Counted from the first letter of the stretch, positions 8,285-17,087 are shown. The stretch: DNA of 25,987 bases from Gammaproteobacteria bacterium UBA2810 (GCA_002351705.1 DEHC01000081.1:1-25987), one strand, 5' to 3'. Numbers and translations are program-made. The notes: generated by a model from the sequence alone, not told the origin.

Positions 8285-8956
8285 TCAGAGCGAGTAGCGG
8301 AGCCAGAGCGCGCCGTTATCGAAGGTCTTTGCCGAGAGGAGCCTGAGCCTCACCGGCTCCGTGCCCTGAGGGAGCCCGTCGAACGATGCCCTCATCCCGC
8401 CGCGCGCGTCAATGCCGGGCGCGAGGATGATGCTGATCTCGTCGAGGAGCCCTGCCGCGAGGAACCCTGCGTTCACCGTGCCGCCGCCCTCGACGCCGAG
8501 GCGCCTTACGCCGAACTCCGAGTTCAGAAGATCCGTGGCGCGGGCGAGATCGATTCTATCCTTTCCGGTGACGATGTACGAAATGCCCTTTGACTCAAGG
8601 TACCTGAGGTAATTCTGCCCTGCCATCTCCGAGAGAAGGATTATGAGCGGCCTGCCGTCAGCCGTGCCGTCGCTCCAGCCGAGCGTTCCGCGGGTGTCGG
8701 CGACGACGGTGTAGCCCGCGGCATCTGCTGCCTTGTGGACACTCTCCTTTCCAAGAGGCTCCCCTGCGTCTCCGCTGAAGGGAGGCTCGGAGGTTACCTC
8801 CATTTCGGCGGTAACCCTCCCGAAGATGACCGTGGGGATCTCAAGCTCCTTTATGGCGCTGTAGTACTCCTCCGAGCCCTCGAGCTTCTCGGTCATGGCG
8901 CAGTCAATTCTGCCGTCCAGGGACTCCATCATATGGCAGACAATGAACGGTCTCAT
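8285..8956 (-). CDS. RibD C-terminal/dihydrofolate reductase-like NAD(P)H-dependent reductase
   Basis: This 223-aa protein matches the stand-alone RibD C-terminal (bacterial DHFR-like) family. It has the N-terminal strand FIVCHMMESLDGRIDC, IPTVIFGRVTAEM, the nucleotide-binding segment GVRRLGVEGGGTVNAGFL, and LLDEISIILAPGIDARGG. In riboflavin synthesis the domain reduces the ribosyl group of the pyrimidine intermediate. Here the deaminase half of RibD is absent and no other rib genes are nearby, so the substrate is open. GAGGAGATGCT directly precedes the ATG at 8956. It heads a likely two-gene unit with the 245-aa protein and is divergent from the MATE gene. Confidence 0.85.
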   Translation of the reverse strand: MRPFIVCHMMESLDGRIDCAMTEKLEGSEEYYSAIKELEIPTVIFGRVTAEMEVTSEPPFSGDAGEPLGKESVHKAADAAGYTVVADTRGTLGWSDGTADGRPLIILLSEMAGQNYLRYLESKGISYIVTGKDRIDLARATDLLNSEFGVRRLGVEGGGTVNAGFLAAGLLDEISIILAPGIDARGGMRASFDGLPQGTEPVRLRLLSAKTFDNGALWLRYSL

Positions 8957-9077
8957 AGCATCTCCTCAGTCAGACGGGGCCGCGGAATGACGGCCCCTGC
9001 CTTAGGATCCTATCAGCGCGGACCTGCCGGCGCAACAGGACAGGCAGAGACTCCCGGGGACAGAAAGCGCGGGCATG

Positions 9078-9106
9078 CTGAAAGGCCTCTGCCGTTAGGG
9101 TACAAT
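9078..9106 (+). promoter_or_regulatory. Sigma70-type promoter for the NorM-like MATE gene
   Basis: CTGAAA (-35, 9078-9083) and TACAAT (-10, 9101-9106) are separated by exactly 17 bp. Transcription would start near 9113, giving a leader of about 50 nt before the ATG at 9164. Confidence 0.55.
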
Positions 9107-9163
9107 ACACGGCCATACCATTTTCACTGAGTTTCCGCCCAAAGCGGTGATTTTCACATTCCT

Positions 9164-10549
9164 ATGTCTCTTTTTTCCGGAAACTCGCTCCTCAGGGCGA
9201 GAGTGCAGGATCTCCGCATCCTGATAAAGCTCGGGCTCCCGATGATCATCTCGCAGCTTGCGGGAACCCTCATGGGCTTCACCGACACGCTGCTCTGCGG
9301 CAGGTGCAGCGCGCTTGACCTCGCGGCAACCGCCCTCGCGACATCGTACTATCTCGTCATCGCGATGGGCGCCGTCGGCCTCATCATCGCCCTGGTTCCG
9401 GTCGTCTCCTCACTCAACGGCGCAGAGAGGCACAGCGAGATCCCCGGAGCCTCCTGGCAGGGTATTTACTACGCGCTCATCATCGCCGGCGGAGGGCTCA
9501 TCCTCCTTGCGCTCTGCCAGCCGCTCATCGGCATGATGGACATCACGCCGGCTTTGAGGGATAAGTCCTCAGCCTATCTATGGGCGGTCACAGCAGGGTT
9601 CCCGGGCTACGTGCTCTTTGTCTCGCTCGAGGCGTTCTCGGAGGGGCTCAAAATGACTAAGCCCCCGATGTACATCAGCTTCGCCGCGGTGTTCCTCAAC
9701 GCGGTCCTCGACTACGCGCTGATTTTCGGCCCCGGCCCCTTCCCCGAGCTAGGTGCCCTGGGCGCCGGCATCGCGACCGCAGCGGTCAGCTGGTCGATGG
9801 CTGCCGGCATGGCCCTCTATATCCGCTTCTCAAAAGCCCTGCGTCCGCTGAGTTTCTATGCAGAGAGTGCCCCGAAGCTCAGCGGCCCGTCGTTCAGAAC
9901 CATGTTCCGCATCGGCCTTCCGACCTCGGGAGCCATGGTCGCGGAGCTTCTCATCTACTCGCTCGCGGCCATCATCCTCGCGCCGCTCGGAGAGAAGGTC
10001 CTCTCAGCAAACCAGATCGTCTTCAACTTCATCTCCCTCATCTTCATGATCCCCCTAGGGCTCGCGAAGGCTCTCACCGTCATGGTGAGCTTCGCCGCCG
10101 GTGAGGGCAATCTCCCTGAGGCAAGGCGCTGCACGACGTCCGCCCAGATGCTGGGCTTCATTCTCTCCGCCATCGCCTCAGCCTTCATCTTCACCGCCCA
10201 TGATCTCATTGCCTCTGCCTACACGGATGACGCTGAGGTCATCGCCATCCTGATGCCGGCCCTCTTCATCGCCGCTGTGCAGCAGTTCCCGGACTTCCAG
10301 CAGATCATGGCCCAGGGGGCGCTCCGCGGCTACCGCGAGACCAAAGCCATCTTCTTCGTAACGCTCATCTCGTACTGGATAGTGGGGCTTCCGCTCGGCT
10401 ACGCGCTCTCCATGACGGATCTCATTGTGCCTGGGATGGGGATGATCGGTTTCTGGATCGGCTTCTTCGCCGGAATACTCACTGCCGCAGTGCTTTATTT
10501 CCTGACACTCTTCCTCAAGGTGTTCCGGATGAAGTCCGTGAAAATCTGA
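9164..10549 (+). CDS. MATE-family multidrug efflux transporter, NorM-like
   Basis: This 461-aa inner-membrane protein has about 12 hydrophobic segments. The first (LGLPMIISQLAGTLMGFTDT) is typical of NorM-type MATE proteins, with the two-fold repeat starting again near FRIGLPTSGAMVAELLIYSL. MATE pumps exchange Na+ or H+ for cationic drugs and metabolites. GALRGYRETK and SYWIVGLPLGYAL near the C-terminus also fit the NorM branch. There is no strong Shine-Dalgarno before 9164, but the hydrophobic core begins soon after and no better start exists. The gene converges on the DUF4124 gene with only 15 bp between stops. Confidence 0.9.
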   Translation: MSLFSGNSLLRARVQDLRILIKLGLPMIISQLAGTLMGFTDTLLCGRCSALDLAATALATSYYLVIAMGAVGLIIALVPVVSSLNGAERHSEIPGASWQGIYYALIIAGGGLILLALCQPLIGMMDITPALRDKSSAYLWAVTAGFPGYVLFVSLEAFSEGLKMTKPPMYISFAAVFLNAVLDYALIFGPGPFPELGALGAGIATAAVSWSMAAGMALYIRFSKALRPLSFYAESAPKLSGPSFRTMFRIGLPTSGAMVAELLIYSLAAIILAPLGEKVLSANQIVFNFISLIFMIPLGLAKALTVMVSFAAGEGNLPEARRCTTSAQMLGFILSAIASAFIFTAHDLIASAYTDDAEVIAILMPALFIAAVQQFPDFQQIMAQGALRGYRETKAIFFVTLISYWIVGLPLGYALSMTDLIVPGMGMIGFWIGFFAGILTAAVLYFLTLFLKVFRMKSVKI

Positions 10550-10564
10550 GGCCTCTTATAAGGA

Positions 10565-11218
10565 TCAGCGCTGCCTGGTCTTCTGCAGCATGAGCCCGAT
10601 GAGCTTTCTCTCGGTGCCGCAGGAGTCGCCCGCGGGGCAGGAGGTATAGAAGAGGTGCCATGAGCCGCCGACCTCAGCCGCGGTCATGTAGTAGTAACCG
10701 AGCAGCCCCCCGTAGGGAAGGCAGCCGCTGTAGGAGAAGGCGAGCGAGTGATCAGGGAGGAGAAGTGACCTCACGCTGCCGTCCGGACAGGAGTAGTCCC
10801 TCGCGATGGCGCCCGCCAGGTTCTCCATCCTCAGCCCCTCGGGGATATCGCCGAGGAACGCCTCTGTGACCCTCCCCGCGTGACCGCTGCGCCCGTACTC
10901 AATGAGGCGGTCGGTCTTTTTCGTCACCTTCCAGCCCCGGGGGAGCGTGTAGAGCTGACTGAGGTTCACGTCTGGCTCCTCGTTCTCCGGGAACACGTCG
11001 CCCTCAAGGAACGGATCGGTCCTGAATATCCTGAGCTCACGATTCTTCCCTGCGGTGAAATTGACAGGCGCGGGGGCCTCCTCAGGCATACGGTCGTCGT
11101 AGTGGACGTTGCCGTAGACGTCGACCCAGCGGTGGACCTGCGTGTCATCCGTCTCCGCGGCGAATGAGGCTGCCGCGAGAAGCGGAACAAGGAGGCAGGC
11201 GGAGAAGGAGAGCCTCAT
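10565..11218 (-). CDS. DUF4124-domain exported protein
   Basis: This is a 217-aa protein with a clear Sec signal peptide (MRLSFSACLLVPLLAAASFA, likely cleaved before AETDD). The DUF4124 motif follows (VHRWVDVYGNVHYDDRMPEEAP, in two parts: VHRWVDVYGNVHY at about 28-40 and DDRMPEEAP after it). The rest contains several Cys residues (DYSCPDG, SGCLPYGG, TSCPAGDSC) that could form disulfides in the periplasm. DUF4124 proteins are common in gammaproteobacterial envelopes, and their function is unknown. The start lies 4 nt after the stop of the UPF0145 gene, so the two are very probably one transcript with coupled translation. Confidence 0.8.
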   Translation of the reverse strand: MRLSFSACLLVPLLAAASFAAETDDTQVHRWVDVYGNVHYDDRMPEEAPAPVNFTAGKNRELRIFRTDPFLEGDVFPENEEPDVNLSQLYTLPRGWKVTKKTDRLIEYGRSGHAGRVTEAFLGDIPEGLRMENLAGAIARDYSCPDGSVRSLLLPDHSLAFSYSGCLPYGGLLGYYYMTAAEVGGSWHLFYTSCPAGDSCGTERKLIGLMLQKTRQR

Positions 11219-11222
11219 GCGA

Positions 11223-11555
11223 TCAGGCGAGCCTCACTGCGGTGCCGGTCGCGGTAACCATCAGCACGGTGCTATCGTTATCTTCGCCGTGCGCGCTGTA
11301 GTTTACCGTGACGCCGACAATAGCGTCCGCGCCCATGTTGTACGCGTTGCCGCACATCTCGTTGAGCGCGCTGTTCCTCGCGTCAACGAGCGTTTTCTCA
11401 TAGCCTCCGGTCCTGCCGCCAATTCCGATCCAGCTGCGCAGGCTGGCTCCGGAGCTTGCCGATGCGTTGAGCATTTCCACAACCTCACCGAAAACAAGTC
11501 CGTAATATTCAGCGATTTTCCTGCCCTCAACCGTGTTTGTTGTCGTGACTATCAT
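11223..11555 (-). CDS. UPF0145/YbjQ-family protein
   Basis: This 110-aa protein starts MIVTTTNTVEGRKIAEYYGLVFGEV when read from the ATG at 11555. It contains ARNSALNEMCGNAYNMGADAIVGV and the beta-strand repeat typical of UPF0145 (YbjQ; COG0393). Family members form small oligomeric rings and are of unknown function. An upstream ATG at 11633 would add 26 residues not seen in the family and carries no Shine-Dalgarno site, so I reject it. It is the first gene of the pair with DUF4124. Confidence 0.88.
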   Translation of the reverse strand: MIVTTTNTVEGRKIAEYYGLVFGEVVEMLNASASSGASLRSWIGIGGRTGGYEKTLVDARNSALNEMCGNAYNMGADAIVGVTVNYSAHGEDNDSTVLMVTATGTAVRLA

Positions 11556-11657
11556 AGTGAACCATCTGAAAACGGTTAAAATTTTAGCAGAAGGGGAAAG
11601 CCCGTGCTCAGGGAAAGCGAGCATTGAAGGCATGGAGGTTCTGAGCGCAGCATCTGT

Positions 11658-11686
11658 TTGATCTGTTCAGGCCATCCCGACATAAT
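11658..11686 (+). promoter_or_regulatory. Sigma70-type promoter for the MmcQ/EVE - DUF5131 operon
   Basis: TTGATC (11658-11663) and CATAAT (11681-11686) are spaced by 17 bp. The predicted start near 11693 leaves too short a leader for the ATG at 11698, and so supports the ATG at 11725. Confidence 0.6.
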
Positions 11687-11724
11687 GGCCTTGCGGAATG
11701 GAAGATGATAAGAGGAAGGGCAGC

Positions 11725-12504
11725 ATGGGGAAAAAATCGCAGCGTGATGAGATCATCTCCTTTGCCATGGAGCAGTACGGCGCTGAGCCGGAGTACCCCT
11801 GGGAGAAGCTCCCTATGTACTGCGTGCTCCGGCACAGTGAGAACCGCAAGTGGTACGCCCTCATCATGGATATCCCGGGGGAGAGGATTGATCCCAGGAT
11901 GAAGGGTGAGAGAGTCGATATCCTGAACCTCAGGATTGACCCCGAGGAGGGAGCGTTCCTCAGGCAGGAGCCGGGGTTCTATCCCGCCTACCATATGCAC
12001 AGGGAGAACTGGATAACCATAATTCTCGACGGGACAGTCGGCACGGAGACCATTCTCTCTCTCCTTAAGGAAAGTTATTCCCTGACGCTTAAGAAGGCCG
12101 TTTCAAGGAAAGCCCCGGAAAGGGGGAGCAAAGACTGGCTCGCCCCAGCAAACCCTGCCTATTACGGGATAGATAGGGCGATTGACGAAAGCCTGCCTGA
12201 CGGGACCTTCATCTGGAAGCAGAGCGCGAATATCAACCCCGGTGATATTGTCTGGCTCTATGAGACCGCGCCGGTCTCCGGCATCATCTGCCGGGCGCTC
12301 GTGACGGAGACTGACATCCCCTATGAGCACAGCGACGGGCATGTAACCGTAAGGAAAGTGATGCGCCTCCGTCTCACGGATGACCTCCGGAAGAGCCCTG
12401 TCCCGCTCGCGTTCCTAAAAGAGCACGGCGTCTCGGTGGTGAGGGGGCAGAGAACGGTTCCATACAGCCTTAAGTCAGCGCTCGGAAAGCTTATCCATGA
12501 ATGA
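11725..12504 (+). CDS. MmcQ/YjbR-family protein with C-terminal EVE/PUA-like domain
   Basis: This 259-aa protein has two parts. Residues ~1-120 match the MmcQ/YjbR fold (RDEIISFAMEQYG, YPWEKLPMYCVLRHSENRKWYAL, and NWITIILDGTV). After a linker, residues ~140-259 look like an EVE/PUA-type domain (DWLAPANPAYYGID, FIWKQSANINPGDIVWLYETAP, GIICRALVTETDIP). EVE domains generally bind modified bases in nucleic acids; that this one does is inference. The start at 11725 (MGKKSQRDE) has GAGGAAGGG directly upstream and a promoter at the right distance; an ATG at 11698 is the alternative. The 3' end overlaps the next gene by 8 nt, implying coupled translation. Confidence 0.82.
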   Translation: MGKKSQRDEIISFAMEQYGAEPEYPWEKLPMYCVLRHSENRKWYALIMDIPGERIDPRMKGERVDILNLRIDPEEGAFLRQEPGFYPAYHMHRENWITIILDGTVGTETILSLLKESYSLTLKKAVSRKAPERGSKDWLAPANPAYYGIDRAIDESLPDGTFIWKQSANINPGDIVWLYETAPVSGIICRALVTETDIPYEHSDGHVTVRKVMRLRLTDDLRKSPVPLAFLKEHGVSVVRGQRTVPYSLKSALGKLIHE

Positions 12505-13327
12505 CATCTGGAACCCCTGGCACGGCTGCCGGAGGATAAGCGAGGGCTGCCTCAACTGCTACATGTTCAGAATTGACGCGGCACGGGGAGCCGACGGCGG
12601 GAAAATCTACCGGGTGAAGAACAATTTCTCCCTGCCCCTCAAAAAGGACCGGCAGGGAAATTACAAAATCCCCTCGGGCATGACCTTAAGGGTCTGCATG
12701 ACCAGCGACTTCTTTCTTAAGGAGGCAGACGAGTGGCGGGACGCTGTCTGGCAGATGATGAGGCTCAGGCCGGACGTGCACTTCTGGCTCCTCACGAAGC
12801 GCGCCTCGAGGATAAGGGAGTGCCTTCCGCCTGACTGGGGCGATGGGTACGACAACGTCTCGCTCAACGTCTCCATCGAGAACCAGAAGAGGGCAGACGA
12901 GCGCCTCCCCATCCTCCTTGACATCCCCGCAAGGCACCGCGGTGCGATGGCGACGCCCCTCATAGGGCCCCTCGAGATTGGCCGGTACCTCGACACCGGC
13001 CTCCTTGAGGAAATCCTCGCCGACGGAGAGAACTACGGCGGCGCGAGGCCTCTCAGGTACGAGTGGGTGAAAAGCCTTTATGAGGAGTGCGCCTCGAGGA
13101 AAATCAGGTTCACATTCTGCGGCATCGGAAATGAGTTCATCATGAACGGCCGCGTGTATCACGTGCCGAAGGCCTACCAGCACGCCGAGGCGCAGAGATC
13201 CGGCCTCCAGTACCCGCCTCTCGGGAGAGAGGTGAGGCTGCAGCCGCGCTGCGCGAAATGCCCGAAGCGCTTCTGCTGCAGCGGCTGCACCTGGTGCGGC
13301 AGGTGCGGCTCTGATTCTGCTTCATGA
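12497..13327 (+). CDS. Three-Cys-motif Gp37/Gp68-family protein (DUF5131)
   Basis: This 276-aa protein begins with the signature WNPWHGCRRISEGCLNCYMF, giving Cys11, Cys18 and Cys21. It continues with MTSDFFLKEADEWRDAVW, RPDVHFWLLTKRASRI, NVSLNVSIENQKRADERLP and a variant of the usual GGE-x-G...ARP segment (DGENYGGARPLRYEWVK). These mark the phage Gp37/Gp68 family (DUF5131), whose Cys spacing recalls radical-SAM-like iron-sulfur sites; the reaction is unknown to me. The C-terminus is extra Cys-rich (CAKCPKRFCCSGCTWCGRCG), suggesting a second metal site. It starts inside the preceding MmcQ/EVE gene. The family is not confined to phage, and no other phage genes are visible. Confidence 0.85.
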   Translation: MNDIWNPWHGCRRISEGCLNCYMFRIDAARGADGGKIYRVKNNFSLPLKKDRQGNYKIPSGMTLRVCMTSDFFLKEADEWRDAVWQMMRLRPDVHFWLLTKRASRIRECLPPDWGDGYDNVSLNVSIENQKRADERLPILLDIPARHRGAMATPLIGPLEIGRYLDTGLLEEILADGENYGGARPLRYEWVKSLYEECASRKIRFTFCGIGNEFIMNGRVYHVPKAYQHAEAQRSGLQYPPLGREVRLQPRCAKCPKRFCCSGCTWCGRCGSDSAS

Positions 13328-13333
13328 TGTCTT

Positions 13334-13373
13334 AAAAAAGGAAGGGCACGGTGCGGAAAGCCGCGCCGTGCCC
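13334..13373 (-). terminator. Intrinsic terminator downstream of pgi
   Basis: The 13-bp stem GGGCACGGTGCGG/CCGCGCCGTGCCC (13344-13356 with 13361-13373, one G-U) has an AAAG loop. Read on the - strand it is followed by TTCCTTTTTT, so it terminates pgi. It may also stop + strand transcription from the DUF5131 gene, though its + side T-tract is weak. Confidence 0.8.
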
Positions 13374-13379
13374 TCTTCA

Positions 13380-13396
13380 GGCCGGCTGCGCCGGCC
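13380..13396. other. GGCCGGC hairpin between pgi and its terminator
   Basis: GGCCGGC and GCCGGCC flank a TGC loop. It repeats the stem sequence of the hairpin at 3400-3419. No U-tract follows on either strand. Confidence 0.4.
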
Positions 13397-13420
13397 CTTA
13401 ATTTATCAGATTGCCGAAGA

Positions 13421-15073
13421 TTACTTCGCGAATGCCTTCCACGCGTTGATGAGGCCGTTGGTGGAGGAGTCATGGGAGGTGACCTTCTCGTCGGACTTCA
13501 GCTCGGGGATGATGCGGCCGGCGAGCTGCTTGCCGAGCTCAACGCCCCACTGGTCGAAGCTGTAGATGTTCCAGATGACGCCCTGGACGAAAATCTTGTG
13601 CTCGTACATGGCGATGAGAGCTCCGAGGGTCTCAGGGGTAATCTCCTTCACGAGGATGGAGTTCGTAGGACGGTTGCCCTTGAAGATCTTGAACGGAACA
13701 ACGTCCTTCACCTCATCGAGGGTCTTGCCCTTGTCGAGGAACTCCTTCTCAACCGCCTCTTTGGTCTTGCCGAAGGCAAGGGCCTCGGTCTGGGCGAAGA
13801 AGTTGGAGAGCAGCTTGACGTGGTGATCGCCGATGGGGTTGTGGGTAATGGCCGGAGCGATGAAGTCGCAGGGGATTACCTTGGTGCCCTGGTGGATGAG
13901 CTGGTAGAAGGCGTGCTGGCCGTTGGTGCCTGCCTCACCCCAGATGATCGGGCCGGTCTGGTAGTCAACGGGGTTGCCGTTCCTGTCAACGGACTTGCCG
14001 TTTGACTCCATGTTGCCCTGCTGGAAATATGCGGGGAAGCGGTGCATGTACTGGTCGTACGGCAGGATAGCCTCGGAGGCGAAGCCGTAGAAGTTGTTGT
14101 ACCAGATGCCGATGAGGGCAAGGGTAAGAGGAATGTTGTCCTCGGGAGCGGCGGTCTCGAAATGCTGATCCATCTCATAGGCGCCCCTGAGGAGCTTCTC
14201 GAAGTTGTCGAAGCCGACGGAGAGGCAGATGGAGAGGCCGATAGCTGACCATGAGGAGTAGCGGCCGCCGACCCAGTCCCAGAACTCGAACATGTTGTCA
14301 GGATCGATGCCGAACTCGGTTACGCCCTTGGTGTTGGTCGAGAGGGCGACGAAGTGCTTGGCGACGAACTTCTGGTCGCCTGCGGCCTTGAGGAACCAGT
14401 CGCGGCAGGTGTGCGCGTTGGTCATGGTCTCAAGGGTGGTGAAGGTCTTGGATGCGATGAGGAAGAGTGTGGTCTCGGGATCGCAGCGCTTCAGGACCTC
14501 GGCAGCATGGGTGCCGTCGATGTTGGAGATGAAGTGCATCTCGAGGTGGTTCTTGTAGGGCCTCAGGGCCTCGGTGATCATGACAGGGCCCAGATCGGAT
14601 CCGCCGATTCCGATGTTGACGACGCTCTTGATTGACTTGCCGGTATAGCCCTTCCACTCGCCGGAGATGACCTTCTCGGAGAAGGCCTTCATCTTGGCAA
14701 GGACGCGCTTCACATCGGGCATCACATCCTTTCCGTCAACGAGGACAGGCTTGCCGCTCATGTTGCGGAGGGCGGTATGAAGAACTGCGCGGCCCTCGGT
14801 GCGGTTGATCTTCTCGCCGCTGAACATCGCCTTGATGGCATCGCTGACGCCGCACTCCTCTGCGAGCTCGCGGAGAAGGCCCATGGTGGTGCTGTCAATG
14901 AGGTTCTTGGAGTAGTCAACCAGCATGTCATTGCCGAATTTCTTCGAGAAATGATCAAAGCGGCTGGGATCAGCCTCAAAGAGTGACTTGATGGTGCGGT
15001 CCTTGGTCTGCTCGAAATGAGCCTGGAGCTTCTTCCACGCAGCGGTAGTGGTCGGGTTGATGTTCTTCAGCAT
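13421..15073 (-). CDS. pgi: Glucose-6-phosphate isomerase
   Basis: This 550-aa protein is collinear with E. coli Pgi along its whole length: MLKNINPTTTAAW at the N-terminus, FSGEKINRTEGRAVLHTALR, VVNIGIGGSDLGPVMITEAL, the signature FEFWDWVGGRYSSWSAIGLS, GEAGTNGQHAFYQLIHQGTK and FDQWGVELGKQLAGRI. The active-site Glu, His and Lys regions are all present, so it should be active. It interconverts glucose 6-phosphate and fructose 6-phosphate in the cytoplasm. The ATG at 15073 is chosen because it matches known N-termini and has GAGGAC 8 nt upstream; an in-frame ATG at 15103 is unlikely. A TAAAAT -10 candidate lies at 15117-15112. It is monocistronic, with a terminator downstream. Confidence 0.98.
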   Translation of the reverse strand: MLKNINPTTTAAWKKLQAHFEQTKDRTIKSLFEADPSRFDHFSKKFGNDMLVDYSKNLIDSTTMGLLRELAEECGVSDAIKAMFSGEKINRTEGRAVLHTALRNMSGKPVLVDGKDVMPDVKRVLAKMKAFSEKVISGEWKGYTGKSIKSVVNIGIGGSDLGPVMITEALRPYKNHLEMHFISNIDGTHAAEVLKRCDPETTLFLIASKTFTTLETMTNAHTCRDWFLKAAGDQKFVAKHFVALSTNTKGVTEFGIDPDNMFEFWDWVGGRYSSWSAIGLSICLSVGFDNFEKLLRGAYEMDQHFETAAPEDNIPLTLALIGIWYNNFYGFASEAILPYDQYMHRFPAYFQQGNMESNGKSVDRNGNPVDYQTGPIIWGEAGTNGQHAFYQLIHQGTKVIPCDFIAPAITHNPIGDHHVKLLSNFFAQTEALAFGKTKEAVEKEFLDKGKTLDEVKDVVPFKIFKGNRPTNSILVKEITPETLGALIAMYEHKIFVQGVIWNIYSFDQWGVELGKQLAGRIIPELKSDEKVTSHDSSTNGLINAWKAFAK

Positions 15074-15103
15074 TGAATAATGTCCTCGGTTGGAATTAAA
15101 CAT

Positions 15104-15464
15104 ACGCTGTCATTTTACCATTTACGCAAAGGGGCGGATAAGCAGGGGACAGAAATTACAGAGCCGTAACGGCGGCTTTTCATTCGAATGCAGAGAGACA
15201 GCTCTGCACCTTGACAGGAGAAGATGTACCGCATCGGGGACAGGATGCGGCGGCAGGCGGAAAGTGCCAAAGAGGCCTCCCGGTCAGGCGGCAGATGTTT
15301 CAGGCACGGCGCCGGACGCGCCATTGCGGCATTCGGCCCTGAATGAGCGGATTTTATAAAGCCACCTGGCTCTGTTCCCTGACGCCCCGGAGCTGATACC
15401 GGTTAGATCAAAGCCTGCACTGGTTCACGCTCTTCTTCAGAACATTTCAGCATCCGGCCTCTTC
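15104..15464. other. Intergenic region upstream of pgi, no gene recognised
   Basis: I find no credible coding frame. The pgi-proximal end holds a -10-like TAAAAT on the - strand (15117-15112). A weak + strand hairpin (AGCCG/CGGCT, 15162-15177, followed by four Ts) is present. The remainder is GC-rich sequence without repeats I can see. Confidence 0.4.
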
Positions 15465-17087
15465 TCATGATGCCGGCTCTGACTCATCAACCGATGACCA
15501 TCGCGTAAACTGCCTTACCTTGCTGTCGCCGTTGAATACCAAGGCCAGCCTGAGAACAGGTTTGGATGGCAGGGTCTCACCGTATTTCCTGCTTTTAATC
15601 TGTTCGGACGCTTCCTTAAGTTTCTTCCCGCACTCCGATGCTGTATCAGCGTACTTAAGCTCAAGAACTATGCGGCGCCTGTCATATTCAATGACAATAT
15701 CCGAACGTCCGGTTGCATTCTGGATTTCAGTACTGACAGGAAGATTGCCGCCCATCATGAACACATGTATATAGTTTTGAACCTCTTTCTCATTTTTGAT
15801 TGGATATCTCTCATAGCTTAATGAATTGAACATTCTGTTAAGCTCAGACACTATGCTTTCAGCATTCCCTTTATAAAAAACGCTCCTGTAATCAGGTTTG
15901 CTTTCCAGATAGGCACTGAAAATCCTGGTTGAGACCAGCCTTGCGAGTGCCCTCTGAACCTCTTTGTTCGGAGTCTTCAGGATTACTGAGTAGCCGGAAA
16001 GATCAGAATCAAGTGTCAGGTAACCGGTCTGGCACATAAGAATATTCTGATCGATAGACAGCAGTGAGGATGGATTCAGGAAATTCTCTGTTTCGACATA
16101 TACCGGAACATTAAAATCACTGACTTCCAATTTATGTCCCTTGAAGTAATTTGCCAGAATAGTCGGAATTCCGCCATTTTCGTACCAGTAATTGCCGAAG
16201 GCAGCGTATCCCTTCTTCCATACATTCAGAAAGAAACTGTTGACTGACCAGGTGGAAAATACCTTTATTCTGTTGGTCTCATCAAAGCTGTAGCCGTCAT
16301 ATTCCTCCGCAAGCCTGTCAAGGAGTTGATCACGCAGCTCATCTGTGACCTGTTCTTCGGGCATTCCCTTATCAGCTGATACAGCAAGGTTTATATAGTC
16401 GGCGTAATATTTCCCGAGCTCTTCCCTGGTAAATCCTGTAATTGTTGCAATTTCAGAGGCATAGCTGACGTCAAGAATGTCGGAACCAGCTGAAAAAATT
16501 GAGACATCCTTCAGTCTTGTAACTCCGGCAGCGCAGAGAAACCTTACAAGCGGCTCTCCTTTGACGGCACCGTAAAGCTCGCGGAGCGAAATCCGGAACT
16601 GCTCATACAGTTCAGGATTATTTATGTTTGCGGCAAGCTGCGCGTCATACTCGTCAATGAGGATTACTATCTTCTGCTTTTTCAGCCTCAGCGAGTCGAA
16701 CAAGGATATCATTGAGCGCCTGGGGAGGTCCTTTGGCACATAGTCAATGCCGCTGAGACGTGCGAACTTTGAAATGGAGTCATCAAAATCAGTACAGAAT
16801 TCCCTGTAATCAGTGCAGCTGAAATTCAGGAAGTTCAGTCTCAGGACAGGATACCTTTCCTCGGTCCATTTGTCATAAATCCAGGTACCCCTGAAATATG
16901 GCTCGGTGCCCTGCTCAAAAAGCGTGCCGATGGTGTCAAGCATCAGGGATTTCCCGAAGCGTCTGGGCCTTGATATGAAGACCCTCCTGTTCATAAGAAG
17001 CTTGCTTATCTCACGGGTTTTGTCAATGTAGATATAACCGGAATCTATAAGATCGGTAAAGCTCTGAGTCTGGGCTATTCCTTTCAT
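15465..17087 (-). CDS. AAA-ATPase-like protein with C-terminal PD-(D/E)XK nuclease-like domain (DUF1703 type)
   Basis: This 540-aa protein has an N-terminal ATPase with Walker A-like SRPRRFGKS (residues 39-47) preceded by YIDKTREI, and Walker B ILIDEYDAQL (from about 143). The C-terminal nuclease-like part has GRSDIVIEY (Asp463) and VLELKYA (Glu476, Lys478), the PD-(D/E)XK pattern. The architecture matches the AAA-ATPase_like plus DUF1703 family, abundant in gut bacteria and suspected of mobile or defence roles, with function unproven. The ATG at 17087 has GAGG 6 nt upstream; the frame extends to a TTG at 17183 with no ribosome site. It is visibly more AT-rich than pgi. A 38-bp gap separates the extended frame from the next ATPase gene upstream. 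Confidence 0.88.
   Translation of the reverse strand: MKGIAQTQSFTDLIDSGYIYIDKTREISKLLMNRRVFISRPRRFGKSLMLDTIGTLFEQGTEPYFRGTWIYDKWTEERYPVLRLNFLNFSCTDYREFCTDFDDSISKFARLSGIDYVPKDLPRRSMISLFDSLRLKKQKIVILIDEYDAQLAANINNPELYEQFRISLRELYGAVKGEPLVRFLCAAGVTRLKDVSIFSAGSDILDVSYASEIATITGFTREELGKYYADYINLAVSADKGMPEEQVTDELRDQLLDRLAEEYDGYSFDETNRIKVFSTWSVNSFFLNVWKKGYAAFGNYWYENGGIPTILANYFKGHKLEVSDFNVPVYVETENFLNPSSLLSIDQNILMCQTGYLTLDSDLSGYSVILKTPNKEVQRALARLVSTRIFSAYLESKPDYRSVFYKGNAESIVSELNRMFNSLSYERYPIKNEKEVQNYIHVFMMGGNLPVSTEIQNATGRSDIVIEYDRRRIVLELKYADTASECGKKLKEASEQIKSRKYGETLPSKPVLRLALVFNGDSKVRQFTRWSSVDESEPAS

Noticed and set aside
12497..13327. Evidence for a prophage from the phage Gp37/Gp68 match
   Set aside because: The family is widespread in chromosomes, and no other phage gene, integrase or att-like repeat is visible nearby.
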